DNA from: Alentia gelatinosa
Taxonomy: Eukaryota; Annelida; Polychaeta; Phyllodocida; Polynoidae
Assembly: GCA_950022655.1 (NCBI GenBank)
Contig: OX465589.1
Location: forward strand, 27,023,626-27,087,625
Direction of reading: 5' to 3'
Length of the DNA: 64,000 bases
Of the stretch, positions 45,641-57,012 are shown one piece after another (position 1 is the first letter of the stretch; every line of letters starts with the position of its first letter). A program made the translations under genes and the position numbers. The notes under the pieces were generated by a model that did not search any database, had not been told where the DNA came from, and saw only the letters and a list, made by a program, of their open reading frames with translations.

Positions 45641-47805
45641 GTATAAAATAGTTAATAGACGTCTTAGAGAATACCTTGAACAAAATTCACTCCTATCCAA
45701 TGCTCAACATGGTTTCCGTACTAACAGGTCGACCATATCAGCTATAACTAATTACTTACAGCATATTTATAATAATATTACTACCTATAAAGAACTTACC
45801 CTATTCCTTGACTACAAGAAAGCATTTGATACTGTTGCCCATCCTGTTCTTCTCCAGAAACTATATCACCTAGGCCTTAATAACCCGTCTTGTAGTTGGT
45901 TTCATAGTTATTTAAATAATCGCAAACAAGGAGTTAATTTAAATGGCATTCTATCCTCATTTCTACCTATCTCGTATACGGAGTCCCCCAAGGTTCCGTT
46001 CTAGGCCCAACATTATTTCTTGTCTATATAAATGACCTAGCGAACAATTTACAACAACTTGATTGCCACTCAACCTTATACGCAGATGACGCAGTTATCA
46101 CAACAACCAATCTTGCAAAAATGCAGGAGTTACTGCCACATATTGAACTTTGGTGTAAAAAGAATATATTAACTGTCAATGAAAGTAAAACAAAATATAT
46201 GACTTTTAATCGTAACATACAAAATAACCCCCCCCCCCCCATCAAAATGAATGATACTACCTTGGAAAGAGTAAACTGTTTTAATTATTTAGGCCTATTA
46301 ATCGACAATAAACTCAAATTTAATGATCAAAGAACATTGGTAACTCAGAAAGTATCTGACAAAGTATATTTACTCAGAAAAATATGTCCTTTTATAGACA
46401 TCCCAGCAGCACTACAAATCTGTAAATCAACAATATTACCCTACCTTGATTACTGCGATTTTAACACTTTCAGTCCGACCACCTTGCAGGAGGCCTACAT
46501 ACCAAGTCCGACAGATATGAAGCAATATACCCCCAGGGGACGATGCCCTTATGACAGTGGTACCGGAAATTATTCAACAGGTGCATTTGATATGCCTTGT
46601 CTTAGTTCCATATAGAACACTCATACTGAATAATGATGCCTGTAGTGTTTTTCAATTATTTTGAAAAAATTAAGAAAGCCTATGAATTTTGTCACATAGA
46701 ATACCGTTTTCAGTAATGACCCCAAAAGATGCCTGGAGGCATTCATCGTCCCCTGCATGGGAATGCCTCAAGGCATTCATCGTCCCCTGCCTGGGAGTGC
46801 CTCAAGGCATTACTCGGACTGATAGGGTTATATATGATAACGATACGCTTTTCACCTCTCATCAATTACAATGTCTACAAAATAAAATTTTGCGCATTAT
46901 ATATAAGGTAAAACAGGAAAAACATCCCAAATACAATACCACTCAACTACATGATTTATCCAAGGTCCAGTATTTAAAAGATAGAAGAAAAATCCACCTC
47001 CTACATTATTCCTTCACCCTAGTTGCGAATGTGGAAAATATAGATAAACGTGATATACCTATCAGAAGAAATCAGGGAATACGACTAATACAACCACCTT
47101 AAAAAAAACCGGTATTTAATAATAGTTTTATTGTAAAAGCCATTTCACTCTGGAACAACCTAAAAACTGAATTTACATACATTAAGGATAGGAATTTATT
47201 TAAAATCTTGACAAAAAAACTATACCCTACTTACCTCAAAACCCAATGATTATTGTAATAGCCATAACTGCTAGCTTGCGTTGCAACTAGCAACCCAAAT
47301 GGTAAACTTGGAAAAGGAACTTAATATAATGAACTACTGCTATGAAGACAGGTTGTGTTGCGACTGTCCAAGGTTTTTCTCGGTGTTCTTTTCATGACTG
47401 AGAATCTCCTTACGTCGGGCTAGGAGTCTATATTCATACCTGACAGGAGAACCCATCTTGTACATATATGGTATACCCACTACTGTTATCTACATTATTT
47501 TACAATAGGACCCATTGTAAGGTGCTTAGGAAACTTATAATATTGCAGAACTAAGCAAAGTAAACACCTGACGTACTGCCAGTTAGAGTTAATATTTAAT
47601 CCAGTACTGGATGTACAAAAACTAGAACAAACCATGAACTTGCTCTGGAATCGAAGGTCGCTACATGTTACTAATAGCAATATATATGATGATGCCACCA
47701 CTACTAGCCTGGGTGACCCATTAGTTGTAAGAAATGACTGTTTAAATTGTATATGTGAATGGTATATAATTTGAAAAAAATCATCTCATCTCATCTCATT
47801 ACATC
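45640..47805 (+). mobile_element. 5'-truncated LINE with a nested MITE
   Basis: Starts inside the RT domain. Fingers and palm: AQHGFRTNRSTISAI and LTLFLDYKKAFDTV (first Asp, 45820). A frameshift near 45978 precedes GVPQGSVLGPTLFLVYINDL and LYADDAVI (YADD, 46078). Then NYLGLLIDNKLKF and ILPYLDYCD, interrupted by a MITE at 46465-46827, after which LQNKILRIIYKVKQ, LKDRRKIHLLHYSF and ISLWNNLKTEF run to a stop near 47247. The 3' end may be the (TCATC)n stretch at 47783-47803, as CR1-like LINEs often end in short repeats. It is a relative of the core-deleted LINE and retains the palm that the latter lacks. Confidence 0.8.
46465..46827. mobile_element. 363-bp piggyBac-like MITE inserted in the LINE
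   Basis: Left flank TTAA (46461-46464) then CACTTTCAGTCCG; right end CGGACTGATAGGG then TTAT (46828-46831). The two ends match at 11 of 13 bases as inverted repeats and start next to TTAA (one copy decayed to TTAT), typical of piggyBac targets. Three 34-bp units (46729, 46763, 46797) carry palindromes ATGCCTGGAGGCAT, ATGCCTCAAGGCAT and GTGCCTCAAGGCAT, linker ATCGTCCCCTGC. The LINE reading resumes directly after it, which defines its borders. Confidence 0.8.
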
Positions 47806-47856
47806 TTTCAAAATATAGCATTCTTGTTACAGTCATGGGATCATGGGATATTGTTC

Positions 47857-48147
47857 TTTATCTCACCCCAGATATTTTTTCTCCATAGACTTAACATTGG
47901 GAACTCGTATCTAACACCCATTAGATATTTAGGAAAAATATCCAATGGGGGATAATGTCACAAATGTTAGCCCATTAGTCAATATTAAGGGTGAGATAAA
48001 TTCAGAAACCCATTCAAGTTTAGGGTCAGAGCTCGATCCCATCTCATTTGAATCACATAGCAATTCACGCGGCTTCGCCTTGTGAATTACTACGTGATTC
48101 AAACTCGATGGGATACGAGCTCAGACCCTAAACTTTCATGGGGTTTC
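47857..48147. repeat. Adjacent foldbacks, the larger with ~65-bp arms
   Basis: Outer: TTTATCTCACCC at 47857 and its complement at 47989-48000, with looser pairing inside (CCCATTAGATAT / ATATCCAATGGG). Inner to the right: arms 48005-48068 and 48082-48147 (GAAACCC ... GTTTAGGGTC ... CAATTCAC) pair with few mismatches around GCGGCTTCGCCTT. Confidence 0.8.
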
Positions 48148-48359
48148 CTCTATAGTAACCCCCCTACTCTGTCAGAATAAGGAAACGAAGAATATGCTGT
48201 GCTAACCGCTGGAGGGACCAGGTGGAAGATCGGCCATTTGCCAAACCTGGATATGCTTTGTAGCTCGACCCTGATGAAAATAAATTAAAAAAAATTAAAA
48301 AATGATGCTATGTATAAGATGAACTTTCCTTTCATGTATACATATCAGAGCTCTATGGT
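48148..48359. other. No recognised gene; A-rich tail
   Basis: Ends in (AAATT)n/A-rich sequence at 48280-48302, which could be the tail of a retroposed element. Confidence 0.35.
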
Positions 48360-48659
48360 ATGTTTTTGGGGATCGAGTTATCGGCCTACGACCGTCACCC
48401 ATCTGACGTCGAGGACCAAATCTTAATGGACTCACTCTGCATGCATGCTAACAAGGTCATAATCAAGCATAATCAAGCCAACTATGTTTACAAACAGGAT
48501 GGCAACCCCTCACATCGCCACACTAGTGTATATGACGCACTCGGAAGATCGAAAGCTATCAATTCTCTACAAGAAATTATGGGACGGTTGCCACTTAGCG
48601 AGTGCCTGGTACCCGAAGTTGACACTCATGATCCTGAGATCAATCAGATCGTAGATTAG
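48360..48659 (+). CDS. Small open frame of unknown origin
   Basis: 99 codons, protein-like composition (SVYDALGRSKAINSLQEIMG, then SECLVPEVDTHDPEINQIVD) with no low-complexity sequence. No domain recognised. Neighbours are transposon fragments, so a transposon origin is as likely as a host exon. Confidence 0.25.
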   Translation: MFLGIELSAYDRHPSDVEDQILMDSLCMHANKVIIKHNQANYVYKQDGNPSHRHTSVYDALGRSKAINSLQEIMGRLPLSECLVPEVDTHDPEINQIVD

Positions 48660-49005
48660 CAACTGGCCCTGGGCAGCAAAGACGTGATTTGACTCAATAA
48701 CTTATAATGCATACAGTGTGAAGTTCTGCCATGCGTCCGTAATATAACATGGACACTGGTGACAGGGTGTTATCTGTGACATGTATGTCTACCTTAATAT
48801 ATACGATAATAAGGTTATATATTTCCTCACCGAATACACCAGAGGGCAACACTTTTCATCGCCCGTATTCTAACGCTAGGTGGCGCTGGGTGTTACCGCG
48901 CCTCCATAGATCCAGCACTGCCGAACCAAGACGGAGTGTTGAGCTTTGTAAAATTTTTGATCGGTGCTAATCTACATTTAGCGGTGCCATCCGACTGTAT
49001 TTCCA
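48660..49005. other. No recognised feature
   Basis: Unique-looking sequence. It could include the upstream end of the gag fragment at 49006, but no repeat resembling A1 is visible. Confidence 0.35.
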
Positions 49006-49125
49006 ATGGCATCGCGACAAAGATACTGTGCTACGTGTAAAACACGACACTATAAACCGACGGGAGCCAAATGTCCTACATTATGGAAAGATGACGACAG
49101 TGAATCAGCTAACCCAGACACAAAA
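49006..49125 (+). pseudogene. Gag N-terminal fragment of a third Ngaro-like copy
   Basis: MASRQRYCATCKTRHYKPTG followed by AKCPTLWKDD matches the start of the gag at 13210 (MASRLRYCQSCNSKHLKPTG, AKCTKLWVDD). After about 40 codons similarity ends. It confirms that this family has several copies and that the gag begins MASR. Confidence 0.75.
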
Positions 49126-49275
49126 ATATATTTACATGTGGACTTTCTTCACTTTTTCTCCCTAGACTTATGAAATGACACTTGGTGCACATAATGAACA
49201 ACTTTCGTTACTGTATTCTTGTAATTTAATCTCATTCAAACATAGTTCCTAGTCAATTCGATGAAAATACTTCAC

Positions 49276-50022
49276 CCATATCACGTCCGTGATGGCTATT
49301 ACCACATGATAGGTGTACAACCTGAGTCCAGATACTAAACAGTCTTTTAAACATACATTTTGTCATTGGGAATAGATCGTAATGTATATATATTCTGCAC
49401 CTCTTTGCACATTTTCTCATAGATCAATCGAAAGAAGAATTTCCATGTCGGACGTGATATGGCTAAACAAATTTTTTTGAAAAATTCACAAAGACATTGA
49501 AAATACCCCCGACCCTTCCAGTAGTGGCCATGTTGGGAACTCATCAATCTACTCTTTTATTCAAACCACAAACTTTCAGTAAATACTTGTCAACTTTTCA
49601 AGGAAATGGATTCTACAGAATCACAAACTCCAAGTTATCACTATTAACACAGAAAATCATGTCCAGGATGGAAAAATAATGCTAGCATCGAAGAAATCTG
49701 GACTACTCACATGAGCTGGATGTCTCCTCAAGCCGCTGAACCGCTGGAGTGGAGGCGCATGCACAGTTAAAAGGGATAACATCCGGTTCTTGTGATCAGC
49801 TTTCCCGCCTTCGATTGATCTCTCGGACGTGATAAATATCACGGACGTGATTCCTTCAAAATTACTTTCCCTGTTCTCGCATAGTGAAGGCACTTTGGAA
49901 GCATTTTATTACACTTACACTACGGACCCTATGGCCACATTATTCAGTAATTTTTGTACCAAGTTAGCACCAATATGGAGAAGTGGAGAGTGCTAAATGC
50001 AACTCATCACATCCGTGATATC
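49276..50022. repeat. Dispersed TCACGTCCGTGA palindromic words
   Basis: ATCACGTCCGTGAT at about 49278, CGGACGTGAT at 49448, 49825 and, as ATCACGGACGTGAT, at 49838, and ATCACATCCGTGAT near 50008. Five occurrences in 750 bp of a 12-14-bp dyad word, otherwise not tandem. Confidence 0.55.
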
Positions 50023-50688
50023 AATTGTGTAAAATCGATTTTTTTTTTTTGTAATTCGGCTGGGAAAAAAAACCTGTTGCAGTTGGCCTAAAATCATATA
50101 CATATGTGAAAAATTGATGTATGTCCAGAGTTTTAAGTGCATGTTTGGGAAGTATACCATTAAAATATATTGTCATCAGGCTATGCCAAATATAACCTAT
50201 AGCATTTGCTGAAAAAGCACACTTTTCATTGAAATACACCTAAAAAATTTGCGGAGCCTTAGAAATAAGGGAAAATACTACTAAACAACAGCCAATTTAC
50301 ATAACTTCAGGAAATAAATCAATTAGGGAATATATATTAATAGTTTCCACAAAAGAAATAGTGCTAAACTTTAGAGATATCAAAAGGACATGCACTTTTT
50401 TTGCTAATTTCTCACTTTGAAAGTCCACAGATTAAAAAGAAATGCAGATAGACCAATAAAAGTAATGATTTTCTGAAAGGGCAGGGTGTTTTCTTTGCAC
50501 AGAAAAAAAAAAAAAAAAAAAAATTTATAATGAAATTATAGCCCATTAACCCCCAAAAAGTATGATTTTCACCAAAAGTACATTTTCTGGTGGAATGACC
50601 CATATAAAAGGACCAACACAAAGGTGAGACAACTGACCAGTGAGACAACTGACACACTGTTTTTGCGTATGTCACTTGTCTTGTGTCA
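50023..50688. other. No recognised feature
   Basis: AT-rich with a poly(A) run at 50502-50522. Confidence 0.4.
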
Positions 50689-51070
50689 GTTGAGATTTCG
50701 GTCGGTTGTCCCGCCCCCGTTTATTTTATGGTCTATGCGTGTCAGATGTTGATCTTTTGTAACTATATGCTCACGGTCATGTGACCACCAAAGTATTATC
50801 ATTAATAGTTGGATTAGCCTTCTGTATTTTAGCGGCTTTAATTTACAGTCGATATATAAATCAGTACTAACAGTAGTTGAGTAATCTCTAGGTCTCCGTA
50901 CTCCTAATGCTGTGCCCATACAGTTATTGAAGGCCACTTTAAGCGGTTTCCTTTGAGCCTATCTATATTCCTCTCTGCCAGTCCATTGTAGTTGTATCCT
51001 ACATATTCTATCTTTGGTAGATCATTTGCTTCAGTATCTTTATACAGGTTTATATTTGATGTGCTATATC
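50689..51070 (-). pseudogene. Possible LINE reverse transcriptase C-terminal remnant
   Basis: Minus frame RLKVAFNNCMGTALGVRRPR with following YIDCKLKPLKYRRLIQLLMI recalls the (LKVAYNN--R-LLG-PRR) block near the end of several LINE RTs. A one-base shift lies at 50937. Weak, motif-only assignment. Confidence 0.3.
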
Positions 51071-52447
51071 TGTATGTAAGTAAATATGTAGGTTTACCAG
51101 GGTAATAAAACAGTCACATATCATTCCCGATGAACATTATTATTAAGATACCATTATTAAGATACATTGCTACTGTGACATTGACACTGTGACAGTGTAA
51201 TTTGTCAGCATCAAAGCGTCGGCGGACATTACGAACACCGCTTGTTTCAGCCGTTTTCGGCTTTTATATCCATTAGGATTAGGAATCCGATGATAGAAAG
51301 GGTATAGTTTAGGGAATTTTACTCTGTAATCCCGAATTACAGGCAGTTTTAATGGTTATAAATCGGAAAACTATGGTCCATTGTAAACTGAAACTCGGAA
51401 CGATAACCAAGTGACAGTCTCTGTTTAGACGGGTTGCCTCTATGTAGTTTCTTATTTTTTCCATAATACATCAACCATCCATATAAATCAATGGTATAGA
51501 TATATTCCTCAGGTTATTCATGTACTAATGTGGTCAGCTTATAGCAGTGTCATTACTTTGACCATTAACAACAGACTAGATATAAAAAGTCGGAAAAACT
51601 GTGGGGATGCGGCCATTGTTTACATTTTCGGAGAACGCACGCTGGCTACCGGAAACTAACTGAGCGCAGGAATTCTGGGATACCGTACAGGGGTCTATTG
51701 ACAGGGTATCACGGTTCGGTCTAGTCAGACGAGTCCGACCCAATACGGGAATGTACTGTTAGGGTCGCCCACGACCAGGTTCGGTCTTGCCTTCGGATCT
51801 GTAACCCACGCCATCTTGTTTATTTACAGTCTATGGTTCGCGCATGCGCTTCGAGAGGTTACCGAAACCAGGCATATCCATCGGGCTATCCCTGCGGGTA
51901 CTTTGCCGCCGTGCCCCCTAGCGGCTACCCGCGGAACCAGAGCTACACAAAATTAGCTCTGGTCGGGTTAAATATTGAAGACATTGAAAAGTGTGATGTG
52001 AGGAAAATGCACCAGATGGCATACCACCCTCTCTGTACTGCATGCAGCACCTTCCATGGCTGTCACCTGCAGGCCCTTAACATCTCTCATACTGGTGTCA
52101 CAGTTGTTCATGTCTGCCAGTTATGTTAGAACATCTTCTCCCTATATCAGCCACACATGATGGTGAGTACTAAGAAAGAAATTGATGAATGTTTGGTCTG
52201 TGTCATCGTTCGCCCTCGAGTTTGGAGTGCGCAGTAATATGAATGAGGCGATAGCCGAATGAATATTCTGAAGCACTCTAAATGAGATGGCGAATGGGGA
52301 CTCAGACTAAGCATGAAAATGTTGGTTTTATCTGGAAATATGTATCTGTTTATCACCCGTTGAGAATGAGTTATCGTACTCGCAAGCCTGTTGAGAAGGA
52401 GTTCCTAATGTTAATCTTATGGACGTTTTTTCCAAGCTAAGATAAAG
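51071..52447. other. No recognised feature
   Basis: Includes a 98-codon plus frame (51833-52129) with no domain I know. No repeats seen. Confidence 0.35.
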
Positions 52448-52610
52448 GATAAATACACAATAATGACTGGTTTTGATAATGAGTGGCCGTAATCTCCGAG
52501 TAGTTGACGCGCAGTAATATCCGAGCGATTAGCGAGGATATTACGTCGTCAACTACTAGGAGATTGCAGGCACTCGTAATTAAAACCAGTCTTTATTGTA
52601 TTTATTATCC
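52448..52610. repeat. Foldback with ~75-bp arms
   Basis: Arms 52448-52522 and about 52534-52610 pair (GGATAAATAC..AATGACTGGTTTT..GTAATCTCC.AGTAGTTGACG..TAATATCC) around CGAGCGATTAGC. No coding. Confidence 0.85.
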
Positions 52611-53209
52611 ACCTGTAAGATCAATAAATCTATTGCAATAAAAAGTGCATATAATTCCAGATTACACCACAATGCCACAGCACTTTCAAGCATGGGTGTA
52701 ATTCGGTGTACAGTTACGCCAGTTATATAGTTCGCTATTTGTCCGTGTTTTTGGTCTGCAAAACATATTATGATAGTGATTTCTGATGGTAAATGAGATT
52801 ATTATGACTGAATATAAATAATTAATATCAAATGAACATTAAATAAACTTATTTTGAAGAACATTATGATTAGATCTAATTTTGGATGGGACTTTTTTTC
52901 CGGAATCTCCTGCATGAGATTCTGACATGCCAGAATCTCCGGGTAGCGAATTCCAGGTGCCCTATACATTTCCTATGGAGACTACGTAATAGGTGGATAA
53001 TAAAAGCTAAACACAAGGTGGCAGTGGCCCGTGGCTCAGCCCTTTCATTGGCAGGCAGGCTCTGGATCTGCCAACAACGCAAAAAACACAAAAAAAAAAA
53101 ATTTATATAATTAAAACAACGCAAAACACGTTTGATGTGCCCTCCTCATGTACTTATCGGCTGTGTTCTACCATCTGCTGGAGTTAATTGTGCAGCAGAT
53201 GACGGGTTG
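52611..53209. other. No recognised feature
   Basis: AT-rich; GAATCTCC words at 52904 and 52933; poly(A) near 53088-53101. Confidence 0.4.
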
Positions 53210-53454
53210 GCTTGAGTGGGATTCACACGATAGGATTCATGTACCTCACAGGGTGTTTTTGTGAGACAAATCCTGCTGAGATTCTGTACTCGAATACAAT
53301 TTCTTCGTCTAAATTATAGGGTTTCATTTCCCTGGGACATGTTTTTCCCCCTGTAATTGTTAGAGACATTTCCCCCTAAAAAGGAACAAAATCGCATGAG
53401 ATTTTGAGCCCTGTTATAGGTACATGAATCCCATCGTGTGAATCCCACTTAAGC
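53210..53454. mobile_element. 245-bp MITE with ~36-bp terminal inverted repeats
   Basis: Left end GCTTGAGTGGGATTCACACG... (53210-53247) and right end ...CGTGTGAATCCCACTTAAGC (53419-53454) are inverted with two mismatches. Interior has no frame. Confidence 0.88.
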
Positions 53455-53639
53455 ACGGCATCCCAGAGGCGTTGCAATTCACGCCCCGGCAAGCAGAACA
53501 ACATTCTCTGATTATTACAGAAGGCATTTATAACTTAAAAGACGCCCATTCACTAATTGCCTCGGGCCCCAATTTTCATGCCTGGGAAACTCACCTGAGG
53601 AACTACATTAATATATAACCCTTGGATGTACATGTACTC

Positions 53640-54090
53640 CTCCTGAGCCTACACCCATGCCAGTGCCAGAGCATATTCGAAGGCCCTGGAGAAATGTATC
53701 ATGACAGAACTCACCCAGAATGCATTAGTTCATTACTTGGCCGTTCTGTCCAGGCAAACCGGTGTCATCCCTTATGACCAGACCAAAATAAAAAACTCTA
53801 ACGACTGCATAGTGATAATGTATCTGTCGTATCATGAAGGATCTGTGATCAATGATGGGAGTTTATTTAGGGGCAGCCTGTTCATAGATCCTACCAAGCA
53901 CGAGGGATATGATGAGCCTGGTTGAATGCTGAGGGGTCCATATGAAGAAGGTGGATCTCAGCCGGGCTTACAACCAGCTTCGCCGGGATCTGGCTGACAC
54001 ACTTTTCATGTGTTTTCAAGTTAATGAACATTTCTATATGGATCTGTTTCTCGCATTTGGATGCAGTACATCCACAGTTATCTCTCAGAG
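53640..54090 (+). pseudogene. DIRS-like reverse transcriptase fragment
   Basis: Frame 53701-53925 (NSNDCIVIMYLSYHEGSVIN) parallels the SDAWRVIIDLSFPPGNSVND block of the element at 36473. After a shift KKVDLSRAYNQLRRDLADTL (53945) parallels LAADLSRAYRQLRLDPADTP, then FYMDLFLAFG. Stops and frameshift; the palm's YLDD part is absent. From 54023 the sequence is part of the large inverted repeat. Confidence 0.7.
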
Positions 54091-54139
54091 TATGTAAAAC
54101 ACGGTAGTTTACATGTTCGTCAAACTAGGCTATGTATGC

Positions 54140-55052
54140 ATATTGCACATAGATAACTAGGGGCTGTCCATAAACTCTGTCACCCTTAGGGGGTGGGGGT
54201 GGGTAGATTGAAAAGTGTGACACAGCCTAAAAATCACAGGGGGTGGGTGGAGGGGTGTCCAGAGATTTGTGACAGAACATACATGACCTATTTCAAAGAC
54301 TTTAGAAGCAACTTTCCAAGACTTAAGAGGCATGTTTGCCCATGCTTGAAAGGTGTTGGGAAAAAAATGATAATAAGTGGTTATGGATGGATATCCTCAT
54401 TACCCCTACCCTGGATGAAAGTAGAGAAGCAGTCACTGCACGAAAATCACTATTTTACATATGTATACGAAACGCATCTAACAGTAGGATTTTGCGTCTA
54501 GAAGTTAGACCTGTTATCCGTCTCGTAGACGCCTTATCTAGTGGCGTATATACATGTCCATGGTGCGGGTTGGGAGGTCGCGGCTGGCGGGTCAGTGTTG
54601 GTGTATCCTCTACCAACACCCACAGGACCGGGTGGGCCGCGGGTAGCAATTTTTTTTTTTTTTTAATCATATATACGCCTGGCATATATATATTGTGCAG
54701 AGTATATTTTATCTTAAATACGGCAGGCATGAAAGACAGCCAAGTCGCGCGCGTCTACGTATGGAAACTGTCTCCCAAAACGTAGACGCGTATAAGAGGT
54801 GTATACAAGTATAAACAAGCCACGATACAGCCGATACGTGCGTTATCGCGATGGCGTATATATATGTAAAATGGTGGTTTTCGTGCAGTGGTCTCTTTGC
54901 TCTTAAACAGCAAATTTTTTTAGAATATGATTTGCTGAAATATAACTTTTAACTGAAAATCAAATGTTTGTTTTGATAGACATAGTATCAAATATTTTTG
55001 ATAATCTCGTATAGCATGGCAATGATGCCTCTTTGATTATGTGTGACTGAGT
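54140..55052. other. Non-coding flank within the inverted repeat
   Basis: Begins near GGGGCTGTCCATAAACTCTG with GGGGGTGGGGGTGGG runs. GCGTCTA/TAGACGC words occur at about 54494, 54525, 54749 and 54781; the last two form an 11-bp stem. An open frame at 54336-54785 shows no domain. No gypsy 3' LTR is found here, where it would be expected next to the integrase end. Confidence 0.5.
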
Positions 55053-56832
55053 CTAATATTTTGTCTCAAAGTCTTTTAGCCACACTGATGGTGTCTTAAT
55101 TTGTGTAGATTGATCTCTCATGGGTAGTGCTTGGGGTGGACTCTTCACTGGAGTCGGAACACTAACAGGTGCTGCTTCACTGTTGATCTTAGAAGCATTT
55201 TCCTGTGTTGAGCAATCAGTCTCAATCATGATATCTGGTAAATATGAGGAAGCACATTCACCGGAGATTTTCTTCACATGTGAAGAATTTCGGGTAATGG
55301 TGTGGTCACCATTTTGGGCAGTCACTATACTTCCTTTCTTGTTGACAACTCTAAATGGAGTACTTTCATATGGAGGTGTTAGCTTGTTGAGCTTCGGTTG
55401 TTTCACTAACACATGATCTCCAACATCCAGGGAACTTTCTGCTGTATGTCTGTGCGCATCAGCAAGTTCTTTCATATACTCTTTCAGACGATGATCCCTA
55501 TGCTCTGCTTGTACCACCCTGTCAGCAAACTTAACCTTCTTACTGGTGGTGATTTTTGGCACTTATGTTCGCAGCTTTTGAGAATTCAACATTTCAGATG
55601 GTGAGAGTCCAGTTGTAGAATGAGGTGTTGCTCTGTAGTGTCTGAGGAACTTGAAAACTTCCTGCTTCCAACTACCTCTTTCCACTTGTGCAGCACGAAT
55701 TGCCTTATTCAGTGTCCTCATAAATCGTTCAGCTTCTCCATTGGCTTCTGGCCAAAGTGGGGTGATCTTCTGATGAGTGAAGCCAACATATCTTGACCAT
55801 CCCGCAAACTCTTGGCTGTTGATAGGTGGTCCATTGTCGGATTTCAGCACTTCAGGGATACCCTGCCTTGCAAATATTGCATCAAGTTTTGGAATTGTAG
55901 CTCTGGCTGAGGTCGAGAACACAATTTCAACTTCTGGCTATACTCATCATATACCACAAGAATATATTCCCCTCCTTTGAATGGACCCATGAAATCACAT
56001 GAAACTTCCTTCCATGGCCCATCAGGCATTGGTGACATCTTAAGAGGTTCACGTTTTGTATCTGGGTTGCAAGATTGACAAGCCAAACAGTCACCAACCA
56101 CTTTTTCGACTAACCTGTCAATTCCAGGAAACCAAACTGTCTCTCTCAATAATCCTTTAGTTTTTACCACACCTTGATGACTACTGTGTGCGATGGAGAT
56201 GGTTTGCTTTCTTAAGTTGCTTGGTATCACTATTCTCTCTCCCCTCAACACAATTCCTTTTGACACAGACAGTTCATTTTTTACCTTTTTGTATGGAACA
56301 AAATCGTCACTTAGATCATGCCATTGTTGATTCATAACACACTTGATCACTTGCTGCAGTTCTTCATCTTTTGCAGTCTCACTGATGATTTTATCCTGAG
56401 TAGTGGCTTCTTGAGCCTGCTCATAGTAGTTCAGTGCATGGAGACATATTTGATCCATCTGCATATCCAGCCATGAGGACTTAGGAATTGTTCCTTTTGG
56501 TGGATGTCTCAAGAGGTAATCAGCTGGATTTGATTTTCCTGGTCTATATACCACCTTAACACTGTATGGTTGTAGACACAAACACAGCCTATGAAGCCTT
56601 GCTGTGTTATTTGACATTGGATTGTTCATGATGCTTTCCAGAGGTTTGTGATCTGTAACGACGACAAACTCAGAACCAACTAGGTAGTGGTCAAAGTGCT
56701 CACAGGCCCATACTACACAATTTTCGACTAGCATACTCAACTATGCTGATTGTGCCATCCGACTTCTTTTGTGTTAGCACAGCTCCTAGACCAACAGGAC
56801 TAGCATCAGCAATCAACTCGGTTGGTCTGTAA
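55053..56832 (-). pseudogene. Ty3/gypsy 3' half, inverted copy
   Basis: Minus-strand copy of the RNase H end and integrase described for the plus copy at 61192-62971, with the same lesions in the same places (stop before the C-terminal part at 55563, frameshifts near 55925 and 56720). Sharing identical lesions means both copies derive from one already broken element by duplication, not from two insertions. It ends abruptly inside RNase H (…RPTELIADAS) at about 56832. Confidence 0.85.
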
Positions 56833-56855
56833 TTAGTTAAATTAATCATTATCAG

Positions 56856-57012
56856 TGTAGTATTCTGAACGTTCTGCAGTATAATAGTAACCATTATAGT
56901 ATTTCAGAGAACCTGCAGTATAAGTAGCTTTTGTATTCAAAAACGTTAATGCCCAGAATAAATAACAACTCCAGCATAATTTCAAGCCTCCTCTTCACTC
57001 AAAACACTACAC
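56856..57012 (+). repeat. Candidate 5' LTR of the gypsy element
   Basis: Runs from a TGTAGTATTC start to ...CACTACA just before the primer-binding-site-like TGGCGACGAAGG at 57013. It contains AATAAA near 56957. The start is guessed from the TG...CA rule because no second LTR is in the window. Its right part recurs at 58345-58432 in the duplicated block. Confidence 0.4.

Larger units (their letters stand above)
54023..56832. repeat. Left arm of a large inverted repeat
   Basis: Reverse complement of about 61192-64000, nearly identical: 1 base differs in a poly(T)/poly(A) run (54649-54664) and one residue differs in the integrase (Thr/Ile). The arm includes the DIRS fragment's end, about 1 kb of non-coding DNA and the 3' 1.8 kb of a gypsy element. 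Homology starts at or before the window edge on the other side (54023 pairs with 64000), so the true arm may be longer. Confidence 0.93.

Noticed and set aside
54336..54785. 149-residue frame and its mirror at 63239-63688
   Set aside because: No recognisable domain, runs through poly(T) and short palindromes; identical in both arms only because of the inverted duplication.
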